DNA from: Beijerinckiaceae bacterium
Lineage (GTDB): Bacteria > Pseudomonadota > Alphaproteobacteria > Rhizobiales > Beijerinckiaceae
Assembly (NCBI GenBank): GCA_947453205.1
Contig: CANGFT010000004.1
Span: 62,001-126,000 of the forward strand
Direction: 5' to 3'
DNA length: 64,000 nucleotides
Positions 38,037-46,971 of the stretch are shown here, in pieces. Position numbers and translations under genes: made by a program. The notes beneath the pieces are model-generated. The model did no database searches, was not told where the DNA came from, and was given only the letters and a program-made list of their open reading frames with translations. The first letter of the stretch is position 1. Each line of letters begins with the position of its first letter.

Positions 38037-39056
38037 ATGTTCGGCAAGTCCTGTCTTTTCATGGCGGCGCTGGCCTCCACGCTCTGCCTCGCGACAAGCG
38101 CGATGGCGCAGGAAGCGCCCGCCGCCCTTGTCGAGGCGGCGAAGAAGGAGGGCCGGGTCGTCTGGTACACCTCCTATGTCAGCCCGCAGCTGCATGATCA
38201 GGTGAAGAAGAATTTCGAACGCAAATACGGGATCCCCGTCGATCTCCTGAATGTGCGCGCGAGCGAACTTGAAGAGCGCCTGCGCAGCGAACAGGCGGCG
38301 GGGCGTTTCGTGGCGGATGTGATCCAGCACGGGCAGGCCTCCATCACGCGCCTCTTTCGCGCAGGCCAGGTGCAGGAATATGGCGATGTGCCGAACACCG
38401 CCAACATGATCGAAGGCCAGCCAGCCGAGAAATGGGAGATCGGCAGCCTCATCACCGGCTATTCCATCATGGTCAACGCCAACATGGTGACCCCCGAGGA
38501 AGAGCCGAAAAGCTGGCGCGATCTGCTCGATCCCAAGTGGAAGGGCAAGATGCTCGTCGACGATGTGCGCGCCGTCGGCGGCGGCTTCGCCTTCTTCTCC
38601 GCCACCATGGGCCATCCCGAATTCGGCGAGGCCTACCATCGGGCGCTCGCCAGACAGGATCTCGTCTTCACCCGCGACATCGGCCAGAGCGAGCGGCGCG
38701 TGGCGCGCGGCGAATATCCGATCTGGGTGCCTCAGGTGTCGGTCAATGTGCAGGGGCTGAAGGGCCTGCCGGTGCGCGTCATCACGCCCAAGGAGGGCGT
38801 CGCCTATGTGCGCCTCGACAATGGCATGTTGAAGAATGCGCCGCATCCCAACGCCGCGCGGCTCTTCATGAACTATTACATCAGCGAGGAGAACCAGCTC
38901 ATGGTCGCCTCCATGGGGCTGCTCTCCGTGACCAAAGGCGTGCAGGAGAAAGTCCCGGCGGACAAGCGCGTGATGGAAGGCGCCAGGCTCATGGGCACCA
39001 TCCATGTGGAGACGCAGGCCCAGTGGCTGAACCTTGCGAGCGAGATTTACAAATAG
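38037..39056 (+). CDS. Extracellular solute-binding protein (family 1, iron-type)
   Basis: Signal peptide; LVEAAKKEGRVVWYTSYVSPQLHDQVKKNFERKYGIPVDLLN; WRDLLDPKWKGKM. Confidence 0.88.
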   Translation: MFGKSCLFMAALASTLCLATSAMAQEAPAALVEAAKKEGRVVWYTSYVSPQLHDQVKKNFERKYGIPVDLLNVRASELEERLRSEQAAGRFVADVIQHGQASITRLFRAGQVQEYGDVPNTANMIEGQPAEKWEIGSLITGYSIMVNANMVTPEEEPKSWRDLLDPKWKGKMLVDDVRAVGGGFAFFSATMGHPEFGEAYHRALARQDLVFTRDIGQSERRVARGEYPIWVPQVSVNVQGLKGLPVRVITPKEGVAYVRLDNGMLKNAPHPNAARLFMNYYISEENQLMVASMGLLSVTKGVQEKVPADKRVMEGARLMGTIHVETQAQWLNLASEIYK

Positions 39057-39080
39057 GCGTCCGACCCCTCAACGATATTG

Positions 39081-39112
39081 ATCCGGCAGGCCCGACCTGC
39101 CGGATTTTTTTT
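39081..39112 (+). terminator. Rho-independent terminator
   Basis: Perfect 10-bp stem atccggcagg-cccga-cctgccggat followed by TTTTTTT. Confidence 0.92.
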
Positions 39113-39120
39113 ATGAGACT

Positions 39121-39861
39121 TCACATCTGCGCAAGCAGGCGGCTGCGGCCGGGCATGGGCTTGCGCACGCCGAGGATCTCCTGAATGTCGAACATCTGGG
39201 CGGTCTGGTTGCAGATGACGATCTTGCCGGTCTCCTTCTCAAGGGCGCGCGTGATCGGCTCTGAAATCCATGTGCCGCCACCAAGATAGATGCCGTCAGC
39301 GTCGGGATTGTCGCGGAGCGCTTTCTTGCCAAGCTCATAGGCCATCATCATGTGATCGCCCGCAGGGATTTTGACGAAATCGGCGGGATGCATCTCATTG
39401 GTCACGGCGCCGACGACCTCGACCCCGACGCGCCTGTAGAAATCGGCCAGCACCTTGTTCATGGGCGCCGACCATTTGTTCACGAGCGCGATTTTCTTCA
39501 TGCCCATGTGCCTCGCGGCCCGCGTGACGGCGAGCGTCGTCGAGGTCGCGGGCTTGCCCGTATATTTTTCGATATGGGCCATCATGGCGTCGTGTTTCTC
39601 GACGCCCATGAGCACCGCCAGCGGCGTGCCCGCCTGCAGCACGAGATCGACATGCCGGCCCATGAGCTGGTCGAGCAGCCGGTCAAGCGGGGCGAAGACG
39701 CGGTCCATCTCCGTGCCCGAAAACTCAGTGACGCCGACGGATATGAAGACCGCCAGCATGTCGGGCGGGGCGAGGCGGTACCATTCGCAGGCGGCGTTGT
39801 CGATGACCGACAGCGGCGAGAGATAACCGACGCGGTGCTTGTGGACGACATCTTCGAACAT
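39121..39861 (-). CDS. Asp/Glu racemase superfamily (maleate isomerase/arylmalonate decarboxylase-like) without canonical catalytic cysteines
   Basis: HRVGYLSPLSVIDNAACEWYRLAPPD; VDLVLQAGTPLAVLMG; ATSTTLAVTRAARHMGMKKIALVNKW; DADGIYLGGGTW. Confidence 0.75.
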   Translation of the reverse strand: MFEDVVHKHRVGYLSPLSVIDNAACEWYRLAPPDMLAVFISVGVTEFSGTEMDRVFAPLDRLLDQLMGRHVDLVLQAGTPLAVLMGVEKHDAMMAHIEKYTGKPATSTTLAVTRAARHMGMKKIALVNKWSAPMNKVLADFYRRVGVEVVGAVTNEMHPADFVKIPAGDHMMMAYELGKKALRDNPDADGIYLGGGTWISEPITRALEKETGKIVICNQTAQMFDIQEILGVRKPMPGRSRLLAQM

Positions 39862-39873
39862 GGGTGGCTCCGC

Positions 39874-40908
39874 TCAGGGATTGATGATGGCGCGCAGGCG
39901 TTCAACGGTCTGCGGCGGCGTGGTCTGGATGGCGTGGATCATCTGCGTCATGCGGTCGCCATCAATGGGCGTCACCTCGAAGCCGATGCGCTTGGCGTCC
40001 GCCAGAAAGCCGGGATCGCGGAGCGTCGCGTCATAGGCCTTGCGCAGCGCGGCGACGCGGTCAGGCGGCGTGCCGGGCGGCAGAACGAAAGGCCGGGCGA
40101 GGGCGAACTTCGCGGCGATGAATTGCAGCATCTCGCGCGCCTCGGCATCGGGGGCAAGCTCGATGGCGGTGGGCGTATCGGGCAATTCACGCGCTCGTTC
40201 GGCGCCGAACTGCATGAGCACGGCGACCTTGTTCTCACGGATCCACTCGCTGCGGTTTATCATCAGGGTGGACAGGGCGGCGCTGACCCCCTGCACCTCG
40301 CCGCGCTCGATCGCCAGAAAGATGTCCGTCGGCGACTTATAGCCCAGCACGATCTCGTTCTTGACGCCCCAGATGCGGTTGGCCACCTGCGGCAGGGTGT
40401 AATTGTCCGCCCCGACGCCTGACGAACCGAAGATGAGCTTCGTCGTCTTCATGGCCTCAAGCGTGACGGCCGGCGCGCTGCGCGACACCATCATCACCTG
40501 CGGCTCCTGCACGGGTGAGCCGAGCCAGATGAATTTCTCCAGATCAAACTGCACGGCTCCGCCCTCGCGGGACAGCAATTTGAGCGTGGGCTCGAAGATG
40601 ACGTTGCTGTTGGGCATGCCGATCACCGTGCCGTCGCGCTTCGAGCGGTTGTAAAGCGTGTTGGTCATGATGAGGCCGGTGGCGCCCGGCATGTTCTCGA
40701 CGATGAAGCCGGGAGCGCCCGGGATATGCTTGCCCATATGGGCGGCCACGGCGCGCCCGACGAAGTCATAACTGACACCCACGGAGCCGCCGATCAGGAT
40801 GGTGATGGTCTTGCCGCGGTAAAATTCCTCGACCGTTTCGGCGAGGGCGGGCGCCGACAGGAGGAGGGGAATCAGCGCAAGCGCGCGGATGAGCCTTTTG
40901 AATGGCAA
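39874..40908 (-). CDS. Tripartite tricarboxylate transporter substrate-binding protein (Bug/TctC-like)
   Basis: FYRGKTITILIGGSVGVSYDFVGRAVAAHMGKHIPGAPGFIVENMPGATG. Confidence 0.87.
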   Translation of the reverse strand: MPFKRLIRALALIPLLLSAPALAETVEEFYRGKTITILIGGSVGVSYDFVGRAVAAHMGKHIPGAPGFIVENMPGATGLIMTNTLYNRSKRDGTVIGMPNSNVIFEPTLKLLSREGGAVQFDLEKFIWLGSPVQEPQVMMVSRSAPAVTLEAMKTTKLIFGSSGVGADNYTLPQVANRIWGVKNEIVLGYKSPTDIFLAIERGEVQGVSAALSTLMINRSEWIRENKVAVLMQFGAERARELPDTPTAIELAPDAEAREMLQFIAAKFALARPFVLPPGTPPDRVAALRKAYDATLRDPGFLADAKRIGFEVTPIDGDRMTQMIHAIQTTPPQTVERLRAIINP

Positions 40909-41046
40909 GATTTCCTCCCCTCGTTTCGCTTCGCGGCGGTGTTTTCGTCAGAATGACGCTTTTGCACGGCCGGTGCAATGGCGCCGCGCGCCCCGCTTGC
41001 GCCGCGCCCAAGATCGTCGCACCATCAGCCCAAAAGGGAGGATGAC

Positions 41047-42090
41047 ATGACCAAGGCGAAACGTCCCGGAACGGCTGTCGCGTTGATATGGCTGGCAGTG
41101 ACCGCCATGGCCGCGCAGAGCGCGCGCGCCGCCGACCCGGCCCTGATCGAGGCCGCGAAGAAAGAGGGCAGGGTCGTCTGGTACACGACGCTCCTTCTCC
41201 AACAGCTCGGCACGCCGCTCGCGGAAGCCTTCGAGAAGAAATACGGGATCAAGGTCGAGGCGACGCGCAATGATCCGGGCGAGACGGCGCTGCGCCTGCT
41301 CAACGAGCACCGGGCCGACAATATGCAGGCGGATGTCTTTGACGGCTCCTTTGCGCCGACGACGCTCATCCGTGAGGGCGTGCTGGCGAAATTCCAGCCC
41401 GACCTCGCCAAGAGCTGGCCGAAGGATCTGCTCGATCCCAATGGCTACTGGACCGCTCACAGGCTCACGGTCATCACGCCCGCCTACAACACCAACCTCG
41501 TCAAGCCTGAGGATGCGCCCAAAAACTGGGATGACCTGCTCGATCCCAAATGGAAGGGCAAGATGGCCTGGGGCATCAACCCCGGCATCACCGCGAGCAC
41601 CGGTTTTTCCGGCCTCGTGCTGAAGGAATGGGGCGAGGAGAAAGGCATGGCCTATCTGCGCAAGCTCGCCGGCCAGAACATCACGGGGCTGAAGATCTCC
41701 GCGCGCGCGGTGGTCGATCAGGTGATCGCGGGCGAATATCCGCTGGCCCTCCAGATCCTCAATGACAATGTGGTCGTCAGCCGCAACGTCGGGGCGCCCG
41801 TGGCCTGGATTCCCATGAACCCGGCCTTCGCCTCCGTCTCGATCATTTCGGTCACCGCAAAGGCCCGCCATCCCAACGCCGGGCGTCTGCTCGCGGAGTT
41901 CGTCGTCTCCGAAGAAGGACAGAAGATCGCTGCGGATCGTGACTACATTCCCGTGCATCCCGATGTCGCCCCGCGCGATCCGAGCCTGCGGCCTGATGGC
42001 GTGAAGTTCCGCGCCGTGAATTTCTCGCCCGAGGACGTCGACGCCTCCATGCCCAGATGGAAGCAGGTCTATGACGAGCTGTTTCGCTAG
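41047..42090 (+). CDS. Extracellular solute-binding protein (family 1, iron-type)
   Basis: Signal peptide; LIEAAKKEGRVVWYTTLLLQQLGTPLAEAFEKKYGIKVEATR; WDDLLDPKWKGKMAW. Confidence 0.88.
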   Translation: MTKAKRPGTAVALIWLAVTAMAAQSARAADPALIEAAKKEGRVVWYTTLLLQQLGTPLAEAFEKKYGIKVEATRNDPGETALRLLNEHRADNMQADVFDGSFAPTTLIREGVLAKFQPDLAKSWPKDLLDPNGYWTAHRLTVITPAYNTNLVKPEDAPKNWDDLLDPKWKGKMAWGINPGITASTGFSGLVLKEWGEEKGMAYLRKLAGQNITGLKISARAVVDQVIAGEYPLALQILNDNVVVSRNVGAPVAWIPMNPAFASVSIISVTAKARHPNAGRLLAEFVVSEEGQKIAADRDYIPVHPDVAPRDPSLRPDGVKFRAVNFSPEDVDASMPRWKQVYDELFR

Positions 42091-42099
42091 GAGAGGCCC

Positions 42100-43131
42100 A
42101 TGAAAAGCGCAGTTTCTGTCGCCGCCGGCATCGCCGTCCTCAGCGCGTCGGCGCTGGCCCAACCCGTGGAGGAGCCTTTCTTCAAGGGCAAGACGATCAC
42201 CATCGCGGTCGGCGCCCCGCCCGGCGGCACGCTCGACCCCTATGCGCGGCTGATGCAGAAGTTTCTGGGCGCGCGCATTCCCGGCAGCCCCAACATCGTC
42301 GTCACCAATGTGCCGGGGGCGAGCAGCAATGTGCTGGCCCGGCAGATCTACGCCGCCGCCCCCAAGGACGGCACGATGATCGGCGCTGTCTTCCATGGCG
42401 TGGCTGTGGAGCCGCTCATCGGCCAGGGCGACCAGCGGGGCTTCGATCCCGGCAAGTTTTCCTGGCTGGGCAGCTCCCATCCCGAGATCGCCGCCTGCGC
42501 CGTGCGCGCCGACCTGAATGTGAAGGCGCCTGCGGATTTCCTGACGCAGGAAGTCGTGCTTGGCTCGACCTCGCCGGGCAGTCCGCCCTTTGATTTTCCC
42601 ACCATCGCCAACCGCATTCTCGGCACGAAATTCAAGATGGTGACCGGCTATGGCGGAGGCCAGGCCATGATGCTGGCGCTGGAGCGTCGCGAGGTGGACG
42701 GCCTGTGCATCGCATGGTCCACCGTCAAGACCCATCTGCCGGACATTCTGCGCGGCAAGGCCCATGCGCGCGTCATAGCCCAGAGCGAGATGGAGGGGAC
42801 GCCTGAATTCATCGAGGCAGGCGTGCCCACCCTCGCATCTCTGGCGAAGACGCAGGAAGACCGCGAGGCGCTCGCCTTCTTCTTCGGCCCCAACGCCTTT
42901 GGCGGCCCCTTCATCCTCCCGCCCGGCGTGCCGCAAGAGCGCGTCGCCCTGTTGCGAAAAGCCTTCAACGAGGTCTTCGCAGACAAGGAAGCGGCTGCCG
43001 AGGCGCAGAGGCTCAACATAGATTGGGCGCCGCTCTCGGGCGAAGAGGTGCAAAGGCGCGTCGAGACGATCTACGCCGCGGCCCCGCAGGTGATCGCGCG
43101 GGTGAAGGCCGCGCTTGCGCCGCCAAAATAG
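42100..43131 (+). CDS. Tripartite tricarboxylate transporter substrate-binding protein (Bug/TctC-like)
   Basis: FFKGKTITIAVGAPPGGTLDPYARLMQKFLGARIPGSPNIVVTNVPGASS. Confidence 0.87.
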   Translation: MKSAVSVAAGIAVLSASALAQPVEEPFFKGKTITIAVGAPPGGTLDPYARLMQKFLGARIPGSPNIVVTNVPGASSNVLARQIYAAAPKDGTMIGAVFHGVAVEPLIGQGDQRGFDPGKFSWLGSSHPEIAACAVRADLNVKAPADFLTQEVVLGSTSPGSPPFDFPTIANRILGTKFKMVTGYGGGQAMMLALERREVDGLCIAWSTVKTHLPDILRGKAHARVIAQSEMEGTPEFIEAGVPTLASLAKTQEDREALAFFFGPNAFGGPFILPPGVPQERVALLRKAFNEVFADKEAAAEAQRLNIDWAPLSGEEVQRRVETIYAAAPQVIARVKAALAPPK

Positions 43132-43135
43132 GCCC

Positions 43136-43795
43136 TCAAGACTTCGCCGCCATGGCCTGAAACAGATTGCCCATGGCGCCGGGCAGCAGCAGCTTCGACT
43201 GAACCGCGGCCTGTTGCTGGGGGGTGAGATAAACAAGTTGCGCGGCCTTCAAGGCGGCGCCCTGCGCCTGCGTGAGGGCCGCGAGCTGGCTCGTGGTCAT
43301 CGCGCTGAACGTGGTCGCCGAGAGCGCGTTCAGCTGCGCGCGGGTGAGATAAGGGATATTCGCGGGCGCGATCTTGGACACTTGAGCTTTGCTGAAGGCG
43401 CCGACCTGCGCGCTCGTCAGCGCCGCGATCTGGGTCGAGCTGAAGGCGCCGATCTGATCGGCTGTCAGGCCCTTGATGGCGGCGGGCGGGATGGCGGCGA
43501 CCTGTTCGCCGCTCAACGCCTGGAGCTGGCTGATCGGCATGTCGGCCATTTGCTGGGGCGAATAAGCCTTGAGCTGGGCGATGGTCGGGGCCGAGGCGCC
43601 GCTGACCGAAGCTTTGTAGGCGGCGGCCGCCTGCGCGGAAATGGAGACCTGAACGGCGGAGGTCGACTTGGCGGCGCTTGATGCGGCGCCCGACTTGGTC
43701 GAAACGGATGCGCCGACCGGAGCAGGCGCGGTCGTCTGCTTCGATCCGGAGTTTGAACCGGAATTCAGGTTGGTGCTGAGATTGCTGATCGTCAT
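43136..43795 (-). CDS. Uncharacterised octapeptide-repeat protein (16 gapless 8-residue repeats)
   Basis: AQLKAYSP QQMADMPI SQLQALSG EQVAAIPP AAIKGLTA DQIGAFSS TQIAALTS AQVGAFSK AQVSKIAP ANIPYLTR AQLNALSA TTFSAMTT SQLAALTQ AQGAALKA AQLVYLTP QQQAAVQS after a Ser/Thr/Ala-rich N-terminus; start at MTISNLST. Confidence 0.8.
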   Translation of the reverse strand: MTISNLSTNLNSGSNSGSKQTTAPAPVGASVSTKSGAASSAAKSTSAVQVSISAQAAAAYKASVSGASAPTIAQLKAYSPQQMADMPISQLQALSGEQVAAIPPAAIKGLTADQIGAFSSTQIAALTSAQVGAFSKAQVSKIAPANIPYLTRAQLNALSATTFSAMTTSQLAALTQAQGAALKAAQLVYLTPQQQAAVQSKLLLPGAMGNLFQAMAAKS

Positions 43796-43919
43796 AGGCG
43801 CCTCTTTGAAGCGCCGCAGCAAATCTCATGCCTACCGCTCGGCCCAGAGGATCACATCGGCGGACAGGTCGCCATGCTGCTCGTCGGGGGGCGTGCACGG
43901 GGCTTGCTCGCCTTCAGCG

Positions 43920-45566
43920 TCATCTGGCGGGCGCTCGCTCGAGGCTGACGGCGTTTCCTGCGCGCACCTCGACTGCGATGCGCGCCAGGATCTCCAGCTT
44001 TTCTGCGCGCGACAATTGGTCGATATGGCTGAGCAGGGCGTCGAAATCGCTGAAGCTGAGGCTCTGGGCCGCAGGATTCGGCACGGCTTCAGCGGGCGGC
44101 GGGGGCTTGGGTTTGGATGACTGCGGCTGCGCCTTTTGGGCGGGCGCCTGCCCGCTCAATAGCCGGGACTCCTCCTGCAGGCGGCGGTAGGCTTCGATCT
44201 CCTCACGCTCAAGCTCAGCCTCGCGATACCGCCCAAGGCCCATGGCGGCGGCCTGCAGCTTCAATTCGACCCGCTCGGCGTCGGTGAGGTCGCCATCGCG
44301 AACCCTCGCGTCGACCAGCGCCTTGAATTGCGCGGAGCGCTCCTGCATCTTCTGCTGAAAGCCGGTCGCCAGAATGCCCGCAGGCAAGGCGACGAGGCCA
44401 AGACCCATCAGCGAAATGATCATGGTCACGAATTTGCCCAGCGACGTCACGGGCGTGATGTCGCCATAGCCCACGCTGAGCAAGGTGATGATGGCCCAGT
44501 AGGTCGCTTCAGGGATGCTCGAGAATTTGTCAGGCTGGGCTTCGTGCTCGACGAGATAGATGATGCTGGCGGCGAAGATCGTCACGGTGAGCGTGGTGAA
44601 GAATGCGGCGCTGAGCGCGGGCGCCTGTTCGCTCACCACCTCCATCAGCGTGGTCATCGCCGTGGAGTAGCGTGTGAACTTGAGCAGGCGCAGAAGCCGG
44701 AAGGCCCGCAAAAAGCGCAGGTCCATCGCGACGACGAAGCTGAGATAGAACGGAAGGATGGACAGGAGGTCGATCAGGGCTATCGGCGTCGCCATATAGC
44801 GCAAACGCTCCATCCAGCCCTCGCCAAAGGCTTTGTCTTCCGGGCAGGACCAGACGCGTGCGACATATTCCAGCGTGAAGACGGCCACGGTGAAATAATC
44901 GAAATAGCGGAATTGCTGCTGCAATGGCGTATGGATCGACTCCACCGTCTCCAGCATGACGGCGGCGACGGACAGAAAGATCAGCTTGCCCATCAGGAGA
45001 TCGAAGACTTCATTCAGACGGCCTGAATATCGGTCGGCGTTAAGCGCGCTATAGACCTTCTGCCGGAAGGTGCGCCTGGCGTTCAGCTTGCGGAATTCGA
45101 TCCAGATGGGACGCAGGCTGCGCGTGATCTTGACAAGGCGCACCAGACGCAGAAAGCGCAGATCGACGACGGCCTCAAGCGGAATGAAGAAGGGCAGGAT
45201 GACCACAAGATCAAGCAAGGCCATCGGCGATGACAGATAGCGCAGGGTGGGCAGGCGCTTGTCCTTGTAGCGGCGCTGCAAGCCCCCGCTCAGCGCGCGC
45301 AACACATATTCGATCACGAAGATCGCGATCGTGACATCGTCCAGGATGCTGAGGATCGCGAGGACGCTCACGTCGAGGGGAATCGTATGTTCGAGCAGAA
45401 GCGACAAAAGGCTGACGACGATGGCCACATTGACGATGTGATTGGCGTAGAGGCTCGGCGCATGACGGGGATTGTCGACGAACAAGGCAAGATGCAGCTT
45501 GCGTCGAAACGTCAGGAATTGTCGGTCCCGCAGCGCCTTCGCCGACTTGCCCATGATCGCCCCCAC
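43920..45566 (-). CDS. Predicted voltage-gated K+ channel with two tandem voltage-sensor domains and one pore
   Basis: Two S3-S4 blocks: RYLSSPMALLDLVVILPFFIPLEAVVDLRFLRLVRLVKITR and RYMATPIALIDLLSILPFYLSFVVAMDLRFLRAFRLLRLLKFTR; selectivity filter TLLSVGYGDITP; TM-rich. Confidence 0.88.
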   Translation of the reverse strand: MGAIMGKSAKALRDRQFLTFRRKLHLALFVDNPRHAPSLYANHIVNVAIVVSLLSLLLEHTIPLDVSVLAILSILDDVTIAIFVIEYVLRALSGGLQRRYKDKRLPTLRYLSSPMALLDLVVILPFFIPLEAVVDLRFLRLVRLVKITRSLRPIWIEFRKLNARRTFRQKVYSALNADRYSGRLNEVFDLLMGKLIFLSVAAVMLETVESIHTPLQQQFRYFDYFTVAVFTLEYVARVWSCPEDKAFGEGWMERLRYMATPIALIDLLSILPFYLSFVVAMDLRFLRAFRLLRLLKFTRYSTAMTTLMEVVSEQAPALSAAFFTTLTVTIFAASIIYLVEHEAQPDKFSSIPEATYWAIITLLSVGYGDITPVTSLGKFVTMIISLMGLGLVALPAGILATGFQQKMQERSAQFKALVDARVRDGDLTDAERVELKLQAAAMGLGRYREAELEREEIEAYRRLQEESRLLSGQAPAQKAQPQSSKPKPPPPAEAVPNPAAQSLSFSDFDALLSHIDQLSRAEKLEILARIAVEVRAGNAVSLERAPAR

Positions 45567-45569
45567 GAC

Positions 45570-45914
45570 CTAGCGCGCGCGCCGCCCCGTGACCTCGCAT
45601 TCATCCGTCCGCTTCCCGCCATTGGCGAAGTGATAGGTGATCGAGGCTGTGAAACGATAGACGAAAGTATAGTCCCATCCCCTGTTGCCGAGCGTGCCCA
45701 GAATGGTGACGACGCCATTTTCGCTCTTGAGATTGCGGATATGGAACTGGGACGCATTGCCATCGATGATCGAGACGAGGCTCGGCGGATCATCATCATA
45801 CCTGAGTTCATAGGTGCGGGGCCCGTCCTTGCAGGTCATCAGGAGCACGGTCGCGTGAGCCGTGGAGGCCGCAAGGCCGGCGAGGATCGTTGCGAGGCGA
45901 AGAAACAAGCGCAT
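45570..45914 (-). CDS. Small secreted protein of unknown function
   Basis: 114 aa, signal peptide MRLFLRLATILAGLAASTAHA; stop 3 bp upstream of the channel ORF start. Confidence 0.65.
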   Translation of the reverse strand: MRLFLRLATILAGLAASTAHATVLLMTCKDGPRTYELRYDDDPPSLVSIIDGNASQFHIRNLKSENGVVTILGTLGNRGWDYTFVYRFTASITYHFANGGKRTDECEVTGRRAR

Positions 45915-46076
45915 CGAGGGCTCCCATTTATAAAGTCAGCCCATTCTTCCCCTTACGCTCAGGCTGTCAATTAAAAACCTCTGCGTTAAATTGATTTAAA
46001 TCAATAGTTTCGGGCGCTTTTCCACTCCGGGTGATCCGCTTCTGCGCGCGGGGAAACGCACGCAGTCATCGCAATT

Positions 46077-46931
46077 TCAAAGCCGGCGGGCGCGCGATAG
46101 CTTGTCCGCCGCCGCCCGCAGGTCGCGCGCCACCATTCCATCCATATGGGTGTCGAAAAGCGCGGAGACGCCGATCAGCGTCAAGGCCATCTTGAAACCG
46201 CCGTCGAGATCGAAAATCGGGCAGGAAAACGCGGTCCAGGTGGGGTTCTTCATGCCGCGCGAACGGGCGAAGCGAAGTTTCTGGACCCGCATGCGCAGGC
46301 GCAGAATCTGCTCAAGGGTCGTGGCGGGCTCCGGCGACATCTGATTCCACAGAGCCAGATCGCGTTTCACGAAATCAAGGGTCTCCGCCTCCTGCATGAA
46401 GGCGTGGAAGATCTGGCCCGAGGCGGTGAGCATGGACAAATTCGATCCTTCACGCACGCGCACAGCCGTCTGCACCGATCCCAACTCGCTGCGAATGACC
46501 GTCGGCCCATTCGAGCCCCACACGCAGAGATAGGAGCAAAGCCCTGTCTTGTTCGTCAGATCTTTCATGATGTCTGCAGCGGCCTGGGAGCCATCGACCC
46601 TCTCCATGGCGGCTATGCCGATCTCCAGGGTCGCCGAGCCCATGTCGTAATGCCCGCTGTCCTCGTTCTTCCGCACGAAACCGGCGTGTTGCAGGCTCGA
46701 GAGATAACGATGGGTTCGGCTGGCGGACATGCCGAGCTGCCGGGCGATTTCCGTCAAGGCGAGAGGCCTGCGCGCCGCCGCGATATGCTTGAGCAGGTCA
46801 AGCCCGATGAGGACGGTCGTATTGCCCGCCTTGTCGGCTGCAAGCCGCGCGGGCCTGCCTCGTCTGGGCGCTGTCGTGGCAGGGTCGATCCGCTCTTTCG
46901 CCTTCAGCATCTTTTGCAATTCCGTTGACAA
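46077..46931 (-). CDS. IclR-family transcriptional regulator
   Basis: VLIGLDLLKHIAAARRPLALTEIARQLGMSASRTHRYLSSLQHAGFV HTH plus IclR C-terminal domain. Confidence 0.9.
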   Translation of the reverse strand: MSTELQKMLKAKERIDPATTAPRRGRPARLAADKAGNTTVLIGLDLLKHIAAARRPLALTEIARQLGMSASRTHRYLSSLQHAGFVRKNEDSGHYDMGSATLEIGIAAMERVDGSQAAADIMKDLTNKTGLCSYLCVWGSNGPTVIRSELGSVQTAVRVREGSNLSMLTASGQIFHAFMQEAETLDFVKRDLALWNQMSPEPATTLEQILRLRMRVQKLRFARSRGMKNPTWTAFSCPIFDLDGGFKMALTLIGVSALFDTHMDGMVARDLRAAADKLSRARRL

Positions 46932-46971
46932 GGCTTCAAGCCGGCGCCTAGAATTTAAAACAATAAATAAT

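Noticed and set aside
37344-39005. 553-aa minus-strand ORF
   Set aside because: Antisense to the methyltransferase and the SBP gene, both with clear family motifs.
40948-43236. 762-aa minus-strand ORF, one of the longest in the window
   Set aside because: Antisense to two clear SBP genes with signal peptides and conserved motifs; no domain signature.
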